From Toxotes chatareus (taxonomy: Eukaryota > Chordata > Actinopteri > Toxotidae), in assembly GCA_016801885.1 (NCBI GenBank), contig JAFBJY010000411.1, forward strand, positions 62,001 through 126,000: a stretch of DNA of 64,000 nucleotides, in the 5' to 3' direction. The notes beneath the pieces are model-generated. The model had not been told where the DNA came from and did not search any database. It saw only the letters and a list, made by a program, of their open reading frames with translations. Every line of letters begins with the position of its first letter. The stretch's first letter is position 1. Of this stretch, positions 1 to 9,495 are shown in pieces. The position numbers and the translations under genes are program-made.

Positions 1-1
1 T

Positions 2-115
2 TCACCAGTACAAAGACGATCACAAAGACTGATTGAAAGGAGGACAGAGGATAGTGGGGACACACAGAGTACTGATTCGCTGGCTACCAGACAAAGTCAA
101 AAATCAGAAAAGTGA
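2..115 (+). pseudogene. pol: ERV1 pol 3' end (integrase C-terminal tail), partial
   Basis: An open frame enters from the left edge and stops at a TGA at 113-115. It encodes a short polar tail rich in Arg, Gln and Ser (for example QRRSQRLIER), of the kind found at the end of retroviral integrases. It overlaps the start of the env-like frame on the same strand, which is the usual pol/env arrangement in retroviruses. No catalytic residues are in view, so the call rests on position and composition. The rest of the element lies upstream of the window. Confidence 0.35.
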
Positions 116-2290
116 ACCAGATGAGACTGAACATGAAACCCCAATGTCATACCCCAAAGAAGGGCCAGCGCCTCGGCGTGCCGTGCCAGAAACAGATCCA
201 AACATGTATTTTAATTGGGAAACAAAAACTGGGAAAAGATCACAGACTAAAAAACTGAAGATTGGGACAGGAATAGCAGTAGCAGTTATGATGACCTGGC
301 TATTTCTCAGTAGAATCTTGGATTTGGACATACAACACTCCCAAACTAATAGAGAACAACTTACTGAGTGTGCGTTAGCAGCAGGAGTAATAACAGCGAT
401 GAAAAAAGGCCTAGTAAATAACACTAACATAGCCATCAAATATGAAAGCTTGAACACTCACATCCAAATCCTGACAGTAGAACCAAACCATGATAACATA
501 AATTTATCTCCAATTAGTATGCAATGTAAAATGAAAGGTGCAATAGACATAGTCATAAAATGTTCAAAGACCTGGTGTGTAGAGAACAAGACCTACAAAA
601 TTATAACGAAAAGACTTAGCAAGCAAAATGATAACATTCACCAAAAAACCATCATAAAACTAGAAATCCTAGAGCAACCCAACCCAAAGCAAACAAATGG
701 AAACTTTTAGGACGAGAAAACAATATGTTTTACCAGTGGATGAAATACTCTGCCAGACAAGTGAGTGATCAAACCTGTGTGACATGCTACAACTCCAAAC
801 GCAGTTTATTGTCAAGCCATTTCCTGGTTTTGATGAAAAATGTGATGACGCTAGTGAATGTCTTGTAGAATGCACAATGCATCTAGCCCAAGGAATTAGA
901 GGAGGATGGACCAATGATACTACCATTTGTCCATATCCACTACCTCCTAACCTGCCTGTAATGATTCCCCAATCACACAAATTGCAGAAAACACAGTACA
1001 TCCGTTTTGCATACTTAATGGACATGATGGAGACAATGACAATGACGCCGAGGAATGCGTGATAAACGCGACTTAAAAAGTAAGTTTATCATCTTACCAA
1101 ATGGGCCACAAACACTGCGCTATAAACTACTTAGCGGTTCAGTCACTACAAATTTTGTGAAAAAACCACGTATTCTACAACCAAGTAACCTCACATCTTC
1201 AATCATTACGAATCAATCTAGAAAAAGGCGGCGCTCTGCACAACCAAAAGGTCTTATGATTCTAACAACCACAGAACAATCAAAAATTCAATGTGAACAG
1301 GTTGTTGTAAATGGAAAATATTTGTATATATGGCGAAATGAGACCTTTATTCGGAAAATGAGCTTGCCTAAACTAACCCACACAAGACCATTGGCAGATG
1401 TATTTTGGCTCTGTGATGATGACCAACAGATAAAAGCAGTTTTACCACAAAATTGGACAGGACTATGTGCACCAGTCATGATAACGGGACAATTGATGGT
1501 GTTGTCCCCACAGAGTATAAGCCGAACCAAGAGGGATATAAGCGAACAGTGGTCAAAAAATGATAAAATATACATATCCTGGAATCAGGAACCAGTAGGA
1601 GTTCCTGGTGACCATCTAGCCATTTCTGAAAGTTGGATTAAATCAGGCCAAGGATTGGGATGGATTCCTGTAATGGGATCTGTGTTTAATTCACAGTATA
1701 TAGCACGAAATAGCAGGTGGATTAATTACTTATGGTACAACCAACAGCGCTTCATAAATTGGACGATTGCTGCTGTAGAAGGAATCAGTGAACAACTTCA
1801 TGCCACATCCTTAATGGCAGTGCAAAACAGATTTATTATTGAGACACAATTTGCACCAGAACAAGACATTTGCACCCTAATCGGTGAAGACTGTTGCACA
1901 GTAATTCCCATGCACACTGGAGAGGATGGAAACTTAACTAAAATACTAAAACAGATGAAAATAGCCAGAGATGAACATGTTCGAAATTCTAATTGGAACA
2001 CTAGACCTCAATGGCTGGACAAAGTGTGGAACTGGCTCAACAAATTATCTCCGTCTAAAGTTCTGTCATTAATTGCATTGTTTCTTGGAACCTTTTTGCT
2101 GTTGATACTGGTGACTGTATGTTGTATTTTGCCACTCATTAAAGTAATGATTAGTCGAACAGCGAAAGCAATAGGACAGTTCCCGCTGCGAATTCAACAC
2201 TCTGTAACCGTAACTGAATCAGATGACCGATTGAGGCAATTGGATTTTGTCATTGGCTTAGACGACTCGACGTTTGATTCGACTGAATAA
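33..2290 (+). pseudogene. env: ERV1 envelope gene, gamma-type Env, frameshifted
   Basis: Retroviral envelope glycoprotein (receptor-binding SU plus fusion subunit TM), broken into successive frames: 33-about 697 (leader with one hydrophobic span near residues 77-97), about 698-790, about 790-1060, then a long frame 1055-2290 (411 codons). The last frame has N-glycosylation sites, the motif WTGLC, an R-T-K-R cleavage motif near 1526, a TM ectodomain with a C-X6-CC motif (Cys codons at 1871 and 1892-1897), and a membrane anchor near residues 340-366 followed by a cytoplasmic tail. C-X6-CC is typical of gamma-type Env, in which SU and TM are disulfide linked. At least three frame changes mean no intact Env is encoded here. 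It resembles the envs of the two other ERVs in the window. Confidence 0.8.
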
Positions 2291-2871
2291 TGGCAGACCA
2301 CGCCCCAGTGAAAAAATATCGATATAGGCGAGGAAAAAGAAAGTCAAAAGACCAAAGAGCACACAATCAAAGTCTTCAAAACATACTAGATGAATTACCC
2401 TTCGGACCCGTTGCTTTCAACAAATCAGATACCTATGACCGTCACAGTACAAACTCAGTGAATTCACCAGATTATCCACTCTTACGCCCACCTTTACAAA
2501 TTCGTGTAAAGCATATACAGACTAATCAACAGTTATGGACTGAACAATATTACCCACTGTACAATGGTCTGGTTCTACGCATATGTCAGGTTCCAATGCA
2601 GTATACCTATGATATAGTTAATGTACAGTTCTGCACACTCCTATACACGAAAGCTAAGATAGAAGTAGTGACTGTATGCCTAGGATCAGATGTTCTATTC
2701 TCCACTCATAAAAGCCTGGTAATGAAAGGCAGTACTGCTGTAATGTGGAGCTCACAACAAAACAGAGCAGCATATGGACAATTTGAGGATAGCAAGTTTA
2801 TAGTACGAGCAGGAAAAATGGTGGGGCGCAAGCATTATGCCTCGCTACACACCTTCTGGTATGATGGTTAA
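2290..2871 (+). CDS. ERV1 accessory ORF 1 downstream of env (193 aa), function unknown
   Basis: An intact frame whose ATG overlaps the env stop codon by one base (TAATG at 2288-2292). The N terminus is strongly basic (KKYRYRRGKRKSK, residues 8-20), like a nuclear or nucleic-acid-binding signal. The remainder is a mixed hydrophobic/polar region of about 150 residues with several Tyr and Cys, and no signal peptide or membrane span. I do not recognise the family. Its place between env and the 3' LTR is where complex retroviruses carry regulatory genes (for example spumavirus or epsilonretrovirus accessory genes), but no homology is claimed. That it stays open while env is shifted is notable. It could also be host-derived sequence captured by the virus. 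Confidence 0.6.
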   Translation: MADHAPVKKYRYRRGKRKSKDQRAHNQSLQNILDELPFGPVAFNKSDTYDRHSTNSVNSPDYPLLRPPLQIRVKHIQTNQQLWTEQYYPLYNGLVLRICQVPMQYTYDIVNVQFCTLLYTKAKIEVVTVCLGSDVLFSTHKSLVMKGSTAVMWSSQQNRAAYGQFEDSKFIVRAGKMVGRKHYASLHTFWYDG

Positions 2872-3361
2872 TGTTGTCTGTCTCATCCAAGTAGAAAAAA
2901 CCATGACTGACCCAAACCAAGGATGGTGGTGCAATCCTCAATGCATGCCTAATCTACAGTGTGAGGGAGAATTTCAACCTGGTCCGAGCCTGCCAGTCTA
3001 CAACCAACTTGGTATGAACCAGCCAATCCAAAACATCGGGCTGAGAGGACCAATGCTGTGGTCCAACCCCATGCCACCTCCTGCACTTGCTCCTCCACCG
3101 TATCGTCCACCACAATGGAGCTTCGAGCCTTGGCAGCAGCCCCTGGAGCATCCAGAACCTTGGCAGCCTGATCAGCAGCAGATGCCAGAGCCACCCTCGC
3201 CAGAAATCTCTCCAACTGATGCCTCCGCCAGCACTTCTGGTGGTGCTTCTTCATCAGGAGCCGTTGACGACAACCCATTCAACCCACAGGTCATTGACGC
3301 ACCTCAACTGCCATTTCTGACTCCCCTTCTAGGGAATCGCCAAAGTCTCACTTTTTCATGA
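2837..3361 (+). CDS. ERV1 accessory ORF 2, proline/acid-rich (up to 174 aa)
   Basis: Open from 2837. An internal ATG at 2905 (MTDPNQGWW...) may be the true start because it lies beyond the end of the previous frame, giving about 152 residues. The product is rich in Pro, Gln, Trp and acidic residues, contains PPPY-like motifs (PPPYRPP near residue 87) and a Ser/Gly-rich linker, and has no membrane span. This composition is reminiscent of transcriptional activation domains, and PPxY is also a known WW-domain/NEDD4 ligand motif. Both are inference. It overlaps the preceding ORF by 35 nt if the first ATG is used. A basic tail lies in a different frame immediately downstream (3333-3509). Confidence 0.5.
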   Translation: MPRYTPSGMMVNVVCLIQVEKTMTDPNQGWWCNPQCMPNLQCEGEFQPGPSLPVYNQLGMNQPIQNIGLRGPMLWSNPMPPPALAPPPYRPPQWSFEPWQQPLEHPEPWQPDQQQMPEPPSPEISPTDASASTSGGASSSGAVDDNPFNPQVIDAPQLPFLTPLLGNRQSLTFS

Positions 3362-3509
3362 GGTGGGAACCCTGACCAAAGCTGAGTACCTCCTGCTTCG
3401 CAACAATCTCCCACCAGATAAGAGAGCCCTCCTTCAGGTGATTCGCCGAGGTCTGAAATTTCGTCGAAATGAGTTGAGAAGAAAGAGGATACGCATGAAA
3501 CCCGCGTGA
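3333..3509 (+). other. Basic out-of-frame tail following ERV1 accessory ORF 2
   Basis: In the +1 frame relative to the proline-rich ORF, a stretch of 58 codons is open from just after a TAG at 3330-3332 to a TGA at 3507-3509. It lacks a useful ATG and ends in a dense Arg/Lys block (about 15 basic residues in the last 25, for example RRNELRRKRIRMK). It may be the original C terminus of the proline-rich protein, lost by a frameshift, or an exon reached by splicing. Such a tail would fit a nuclear or DNA/RNA-binding end. No start signal of its own is seen. Confidence 0.35.
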
Positions 3510-4183
3510 GAACGGGCGGCTCATGCCCTTGCGGAAACCCGCTACTCAATTCGTCTGAGAAACCGCACTATTCCACAGGAGTAACAACAGGGGTGTAAGA
3601 CGTGTTCTGCCCCTTAACGAGATCTCCGGCTGGAAGATCTCAAGTGTGTTTGATTCACACTCATATATCAAGCTTCCCAGGATTGAACAGTTTCTCCAAT
3701 CAAGAACTGTTTCATCAATGGACTCACGCATCAACATATATTCATGAGCTCGCAATGTATCTCAAATCATGTACACTGCTCACATATTGTGCAATGTGAT
3801 TTTCATCATATATTTACTCATGCATGAATAATTTTTGTCACATAAATGTTACATTCATAGTTTCACCATGTGCTTTAGAATTATTTACTAGGTGAATTAA
3901 GTAGGTACACTGGATGTATATGTAGATTTTATTTTAATTAATTGATTCAGTTTATTAGATCTATTTGAAGTGTTTTATTGCTGCTTAATCTTTATATAGT
4001 TGTTGACCAAAGACGAAGATCTGCTTAAGGTTGTCATTTAATCTTTGACTAAATTTTCTTTTTTCCATATCTTAACATGCTGCTCAAGCTAGTAAGCATT
4101 GGATCCATGGAGGTGATTGTGCCTTACATGTATTATGAACCGATGGCTGACACCACACCAGTTTCGTAATGTAAGACATCACG
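3510..4183. other. ERV1 3' untranslated stretch
   Basis: About 670 bases, becoming AT-rich, between the last ERV1 reading frame and the purine tract. I see no convincing gene, splice signal cluster or repeat in it. Short open frames here lack motifs. Confidence 0.5.
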
Positions 4184-4195
4184 AAAGGGGGGAAA
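4184..4195 (+). promoter_or_regulatory. ERV1 polypurine tract
   Basis: The purine run AAAGGGGGGAAA lies directly before a TG dinucleotide that starts the 3' LTR. This is the expected primer site for plus-strand DNA synthesis in retroviruses and fixes the element as + strand. Confidence 0.8.
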
Positions 4196-5270
4196 TGTAG
4201 TGTCAGATTTTGTGCAATATGTTTGTATATTTTTTCTAAGTGTGCAAATCCCATTGTGTTCAGTTTTATGTTCTGCTTATCCTAGACCTGATTCTCTGTT
4301 TGCTTCTGTATCTCACTCACCCCCTCCCAACTCTATCCCTCACACACACACAGCTCCACTATTTCCTACACACACACCTCTACTCTGCCACATGCACACT
4401 CCTGCATCGTTCCCCATGCTGCTCTCCCACACACACACACACACACATGCACGCTCCTTACTCTGTCTCTCAGGAAGCTCTCTGTCAGAGCACAGCCCAT
4501 TTGCAACTGTGGTTGTCCTTGGCACCACACTAAACCTCAAAGGTATAAGTCCCTCTGTCCCGTACATTATTCCCCATTGTTCCCCATATACAGATGACCA
4601 TGCTCCTGTTGCTCCCCCTTGTGACTCCCCAATTTTTTACTCATCTGTGTATGCTCCTGTGAATGTGCTGTACTCATGTCATACTCACTCCTGTCATACC
4701 TGTTGCTAATTTTGAGGTAGTCTCAAAAGTTTTTAAGAAAGCAAATGACAGAAATTCAGGTCCCATTGAAAATAAAATGCGTGTGAAGCGTATTTAAAAT
4801 GGCCAAGCAATGATACACGAGATAAGCAATGATCCCAAGAGAGACGAAGCCAAATTCTAGGAAAAAAAGACAAATTTGACGTAGAAGTTGACGCTGGCTA
4901 AAAGTGCACCAACCAGACAAAGGGAAAATGAAAAAAGACATGCCAATTCACGCCCAGTAGTGTCCTTGGGATGGGTACAACCCCAGGTATATAATATGAT
5001 GTATCTTTTGAGATTTTCAGATGCTCCTGCAGGACTTCTCATGCTTGTAGACTCTGTGTTTGTAGAATAAAGCTTTCTGGACTCAACCTCTCTGATCTCC
5101 GGCACCTGATTGACTCTGTGCATTTTTCCCTGAAGAAGATTTGAACACTTAGAACTTTTCGAGAAGACAAAAACTTAAGAGAGATAAGATTAAGGTGTGG
5201 GGACTCAGCCGACCTGGACCCAGCTTCAACTGGCCCTTGACTGGGTCTATCGCCTGGCCTGAAAAATCCA
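4196..5270 (+). repeat. ERV1 3' LTR (right end uncertain)
   Basis: Starts TGTAGTGTCAG immediately after the purine tract. U3 contains CA-rich microsatellite blocks (4330-4450). A TATA-like TATATAATA lies at 4988-4996 and a poly(A) signal AATAAA at 5066-5071, so R should lie around 5015-5090. The right border must lie before 5278, where sequence shared with the Harbinger element begins, and a CA end near 5270 is possible. The matching 5' LTR is outside the window, so neither the border nor the target duplication can be confirmed. Confidence 0.6.
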
Positions 5271-5277
5271 CATCATA

Positions 5278-5465
5278 TTGATGATGGCTTATTTATAGTC
5301 GTGGTGCACGCGCTTTGACTCGGAGTCAACATACTCAGAGTTGACAAAACTAATGTGAATCAGCTGTGTTGAAACAGGAAACTCAGAGTTTTTCATCTCA
5401 GGGTTTGTCAACTCAGGGTTAACACTCATACTCAGAGTTTGTTGAACCTCCTTCATGAAATCGAC
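5278..5465. mobile_element. Terminal fragment of a PIF/Harbinger element
   Basis: Almost the same sequence as the right end of the Harbinger element at 45569-45756, from ATTGATGATGGC to the terminal inverted repeat ending TTCATGAAATCGACCC. It includes the repeated ACTCAGAGTT/CAACTCAGGGTT motifs of that end. Only this end is present, the left being replaced by the ERV1 LTR. The element abuts a CTG followed by B30.2 coding sequence, so it entered or truncated that exon. Confidence 0.75.
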
Positions 5466-5756
5466 CCCTGGAGTCTGATCTGTGAGGGTCAGCACTTTAT
5501 TTGGCACAATAACAGAGAGACACCTGTCTCCTCCTCTTCCTCTTCATCATCTTCCTCTTTCTCTGATAGAGTAGCAGTGTATGTGGACTGTCTTGCTGGC
5601 TCTCTGTCCTTCTACAGAGTCTCCTCTGACTCACTGATCCACCTCTACACCTTCAACACCACATTCACTGAACCTCTGTATCCTGGGTTTGCAGTCTGGT
5701 GGTCTGGTTCCTCAGTGTCTCTGTGTAAAGTGCAGCAGAGAGTCTCTTCCTGTTAG
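5466..5756 (+). pseudogene. B30.2 (PRY-SPRY) domain C-terminal fragment
   Basis: Encodes the last part of a B30.2 domain: WSLIC...WHNN, a run of about ten Ser, then DRVAVYVD, SLSFYRV, LIHLYTF and a terminal VSLCKVQQRVSSC before a TAG. It is nearly identical to the second half of the minus-strand B30.2 exon at 56289-56836, including about 180 bases of 3' flank (5757-5935 against 56100-56288). The N-terminal half of the domain is missing because the Harbinger fragment ends at its left border. B30.2 domains are ligand-binding modules ending many fish NLR and TRIM proteins. As it stands this is a truncated relic. Confidence 0.8.
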
Positions 5757-5980
5757 AGAAACTCTCTCACTGTTGAACAGATAGTTCAGTCTGTACATGT
5801 CTGTCTCTTTCACTCACACACACCTTTTCAGATTCATGTATTAAAGCAGTTTATTTGTTAAACTCTTCTAAATGATTCCTTGTAAACTTCTTCCTCTTTA
5901 AGTCCTTTAAAGATGGAAGCTACTGTAGATGAGATTTATTTTATTTTAATTTTCTCAAGGTTATTCTTGGGTTATATTAA

Positions 5981-6203
5981 TGTTGGACTATTTGGCGGAG
6001 TGATCCGGAGATGTGTGATGTGCCACATCACTTGGTTAAGTTTTGTCCATGTTGCTGCAAGGGTGCTTCTGGTCCGTTATTAAAGAAAGACACATCTACA
6101 CAAGACGGTGTCCCCGTGCTTATTGACTACACCCACAGACAAGCCTCCGGTTAACAACACAGATCATGAATGTAGTTACGGGTATCAAAGAATAACCCTT
6201 ACA
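5981..6203 (+). repeat. Candidate short LTR (Gypsy-like)
   Basis: A 223-base segment starting TGTTGGACTATTTGG and ending CCTTACA, followed by CTGGTGTTAGCGGG, which looks like the primer-site start of Ty3/Gypsy elements. A TTATTAAAG near 6078 could serve for polyadenylation. A gag-like frame follows at 6675. There is no second LTR in view, so borders are inferred. Confidence 0.4.
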
Positions 6204-6674
6204 CTGGTGTTAGCGGGTTTTGTGGACTGCTAATTTTTAGCGGAGTTTGAGTTTTGCCGGGGATTAACAGGCGAACTGTTAATCCTCCTTACCATGGACC
6301 GCTCCTGCTTCAAGCTAACGCTACGGTAATGACTCGGTTCTGGCAACAGGTGGATTAAAACAGATTTTTTGGGGGGACATTAAGTCGTCATGAACAACAA
6401 TGGGAGCTATATGTGAGTAACAGAGACTGGCATAGTGGACATAACTTTTTTTCAGCTCTTCTTTGTGGATTTTCACGCTGCTTCACTGGGATGTGCTGCT
6501 TGTGAACTTTTCTACGTGGACCTGCAGTGCGGTAAAGTTGTTCATATGTTAGCCTGGATGCAGCGACGACTAAATGGACTAGCCTAGCTCACCAAAGCTA
6601 AGACTGTGAAATTACACATGCTCATTCTGAACTTTAACTACATTTTGAGAACCGTGACTAAGCCAATTTAACCG
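6204..6674 (+). other. Leader of the Gypsy-like fragment
   Basis: About 470 bases between the candidate LTR and the gag-like frame. I see no long open frame. It reads as untranslated leader and ends in a poly(A)-rich tract (6690-6705) inside the start of the gag frame. Confidence 0.35.
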
Positions 6675-6983
6675 GTGGTCACTGTAAGGAAAAAAAAAAA
6701 AGAAAAGAACAATCAAGATAACGTTTGGAACGAACTGCCATTCTTCCCCACCTCAAGTTATGCTATGCCACGATACTATAAATGGGATTTTCCTCATATT
6801 TTCATGGGAGATGGAAAAGAGGATTTTTCAAGATGGTGCAGACGTTTTGAAGTGGCTGTAGAGGCTACTCCTAATTGTGATGAAGACAGTTTGGCTAAGC
6901 TACTACCTACACGCCTTGGTGGTGCTGCTTTTAGTTACTGGGATAGCCTATCTGATGCATTTGGAAACATAAATTTTTTGTAG
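6675..6983 (+). pseudogene. gag: Ty3/Gypsy-type gag N-terminal fragment
   Basis: A 102-codon frame with a Lys-rich start followed by PHIFMGDGKEDFSRWCRRFEVAVEA and a Leu/Ala-rich stretch. This matches the opening of Gypsy Gag proteins, where a conserved F-x-G-D-x-x-D-F-x-x-W motif begins the capsid-like region. The frame stops after FGNINFL and nothing of capsid, nucleocapsid or pol follows, so the element is truncated about 1 kb from its LTR. Confidence 0.6.
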
Positions 6984-7908
6984 CCGTTAGCCAGCAATAA
7001 GCACACAGGGCTTCCTCCATGATCCGATAACAAGATTGGTTTCCCGTTTACTAATGAAGTTTCTCTGTTGTTTTCCCCTGAAACATTTTACATTGTTTTA
7101 AAATCAGTGAGTGAGTAACTTTATGAATCCTGTGTATATATGGATTCATCAGTTATTTTCAGCTCTCATCTCTGTAGTTTCTATAATTTTGCTTACACTG
7201 ACAATTTACACAATATATTTTGTAAATAAATATATAAAATACATCTATATATAATCATATTGTTTGTTGTGTGATTCTTATGTGTAGCTTGCTCCCACAT
7301 ATCAGACACATTATAGTTCTCCACATCCTATTTCTGATTTCAAAATAAAAGTTTTTCTTACACTTCCTGTTTTCATGGGACGTGTTTTCATCACGTAACT
7401 TTCTCTGGGCTCTGAATTCTGTAATGATTTCCCTTTCTGAGTCACAGTAAGATCAATTTGTCACACATGGAAAGTTTATTTGTGTATATTTCAACAGATT
7501 ATGTTAACAAATTAAGATGCACTAATTTTTTATTCATTTAATTTTCTTTGAAAATTAAATGAATTAAATTTTTAGCTGTTAACATAGATGGACTTTTTAT
7601 TTTAATTGCATCTGTCTCTGTTCAGCTGATGAACCTTTAAAATGACTTGATTTCTCTGTTTGAAGCTCACGAAGCAAGAGAATCAAAAACAACATGAACT
7701 GAGAGAAATAACGTGACATGAGCAAAGGAGAGATTTTAACAAACACCAATCATCTGTCAAACACAGTCACACAGTACATTTACACAATAACCTGCAAAGA
7801 AAACACTAGAAAATAACAGTTGTATTTTATTTTGGAAAAAAAAAACAAACACAAAACTTTTTTTTTTTTTTTTTTTTTTTACAGGCTGAATTTGTTACAA
7901 ATTACAAA
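6984..7908. other. AT-rich stretch without a recognisable gene
   Basis: Holds a 15-bp-arm AT hairpin (7532-7564), an A-run then a T-run of about 22 (7838-7880), and no convincing reading frame. It may include decayed mobile sequence but I cannot assign it. Confidence 0.4.
7532..7564. repeat. Perfect AT-rich inverted repeat
   Basis: Two 15-base arms (7532-7546 and 7550-7564) around a TTT loop: ATTCATTTAATTTTC and its reverse complement. It could be the centre of a small non-autonomous DNA transposon or simply an AT cruciform. No flanking target duplication was recognised. Confidence 0.5.
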
Positions 7909-8224
7909 TCACAATTTTGTTTCACAATCACAATAAGGAATGTTGACACTGACTTCATTTAGTTGCCGAACAGTCGAGGACGAGTTAGTGCCAGAACCTC
8001 CCTGCTGGTCTTGTTCTGACATGAAGTAAGAGTAGAAAAACTGACAACTTTCTCCACTGAACAAACTATTGTTTTGTACTTTCAGAAAGACCACTGGCTT
8101 GTAAGTGTGCAACAATTGAGCCACACGTTCTAGTTAATGGTTTCTGCGTGACAACAGGAGGCACTTACAACATGAATGCAGAGGTTGTTGGCTGATCACT
8201 TGAAAATCCCACCTCACAGTGTAT

Positions 8225-8440
8225 TTGCAATGTTGCTTCCTGCTTCCTCATAACAAAGCTTATGCACAGTGTTTAGGTGCTCTCTTAAGCCACTGTATGT
8301 ACAAAAAGATGAAGCACACCCTCGATCTCCACATTGCAGACTCAAGTTCTTAGCTGGATACAGAACATGGTGAAACTTTAAATGCTTACAAAGAACTGAA
8401 CAAGTTGTGGTGCATTTGCAAACAAAACGTGAATATTTTC
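8225..8440 (-). pseudogene. Two C2H2-like zinc fingers, relic exon
   Basis: On the minus strand an open stretch reads VCKCTTTCSVLCKHLKFHH, then LQCGDRGCASSF...GLREHLNTVH. The second has the C-X4-C-X12-H-X4-H spacing of a C2H2 finger. The frame is short, has stops on both sides and lies beside the 3' end of an L2 insertion. Similar fingers occur in fish multi-exon genes related to the SAMD3-like pieces further right, so both may be parts of one relic gene, but I cannot show it. A second minus-strand open stretch at 7909-8124 is not recognised. Confidence 0.35.
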
Positions 8441-8460
8441 AGACAATTGTGCTCTGACCT

Positions 8461-9495
8461 AGAATAGAATAGAATATACTTTATTAATCCCTTTGGGAGG
8501 TCCCTTGGGGAAATTTGGGTACCAGCAGCAGTACAACACCAAAAAAAAAACACAGTAAGCAGCAGTACAGAGTAAAAAGTAAAAAGTAACTAACTAAGTT
8601 AAGTTAGTTACTAAAGTAACTAACTAAGGTGCTGGTATAAAAATGGAATGTAAATGAAATAAAATATAAAAGTAAAATAAACTCTTGAATAATCTTAGTA
8701 CTAAAATAGAACAAGGGTGGATTCAAATAAAAATTAAAATATAAAGTATATACAAACATTGCAAACAAACATTGCACTCTAAGAGGTGGAAAGAATAAAT
8801 TACTGCACATGAGTTATTGCACATGGATAGTATTGTTATTGCCCATGGGTTATTGTACATGAATAGTAGTGTCCGGCAGGCTGTACTCCTTCCCTCTCCC
8901 TCTACCCCTCCTGCCATATTCGGTGTTGTATAGTTTGATGGCTCTGGGGACAAAGGAGTCTCTGAGCCGGTTGGTCCGACTCTTCGGGAGGAGCAGCCTG
9001 TTACTGGTCAGGCTTCTCTGTGCACTGATGACAGTGTGCAGAGGGTGACTGGCATCGTCCATAATAGCCAGTAGTTTTTTTAGTGATCTCCTCTCTGCCA
9101 CTGTCACCAGGGAGTCCAGCTTCATGCCGACAACAGAGCCCGCCCGCCTGATGAGTTTGTCCAGTCTGTTAGCACACCTTTTGGCATGCTGCCCCCCAAC
9201 AGACAACAGCATAAAAAGTGTACTAGCCACCACAGACTGGTAAAACATCCACAGGAGTTTTCTACAGATGTTAAAGGACCCCAGTCTCCGCAGGAAAGTA
9301 CAGACGGCTCTGGCCCTTCTTGTACAGGTGATCTGTACAGTATGACCAGTCCAGCTTGTTGTCCAGCCACAGCCCGAGGTACTTGTGAAGTTGCCTACAA
9401 TCTCCACCTCGTCAGTCCTTGATGGTCACTGACCGTGGTTGTGGGCTGGACTTCCTGAAGTCGATGACCAGCTCCTTAGTCTCCCTAGTCTGCCA
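8461..9495 (-). mobile_element. L2-type LINE, 5'-truncated, minus strand
   Basis: Minus-strand frames give the end of a LINE reverse transcriptase: TKELVIDFRKS near 9460-9490, then FLRRLGSFNICRKLLWMFYQSVVAS, NRLDKLIRRAGSVVG and HPLHTVISAQRS...RLRDSFVPRAIKLYN (frame 8850-9407, with at least one shift near 9370). This is the C-terminal RT region of L2/Maui-like elements in fish. The element ends at 8461 with a short-repeat tail (ATTCT units) after a TTCCCC...GGGATTAATAAAG-type 3' end. It is inserted in the minus-strand gene relic, since SAMD3-like sequence resumes upstream of 9500. Confidence 0.75.

Noticed and set aside
4200..4709. Open frames in the ERV1 LTR U3
   Set aside because: They are driven by CA/CT microsatellite and have no motifs.
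1..5270. ERV1 as a spumavirus (foamy virus)
   Set aside because: Frames after env invite this, but the Env has a C-X6-CC motif and an SU/TM layout of gamma type, and no foamy-type pol is in view.
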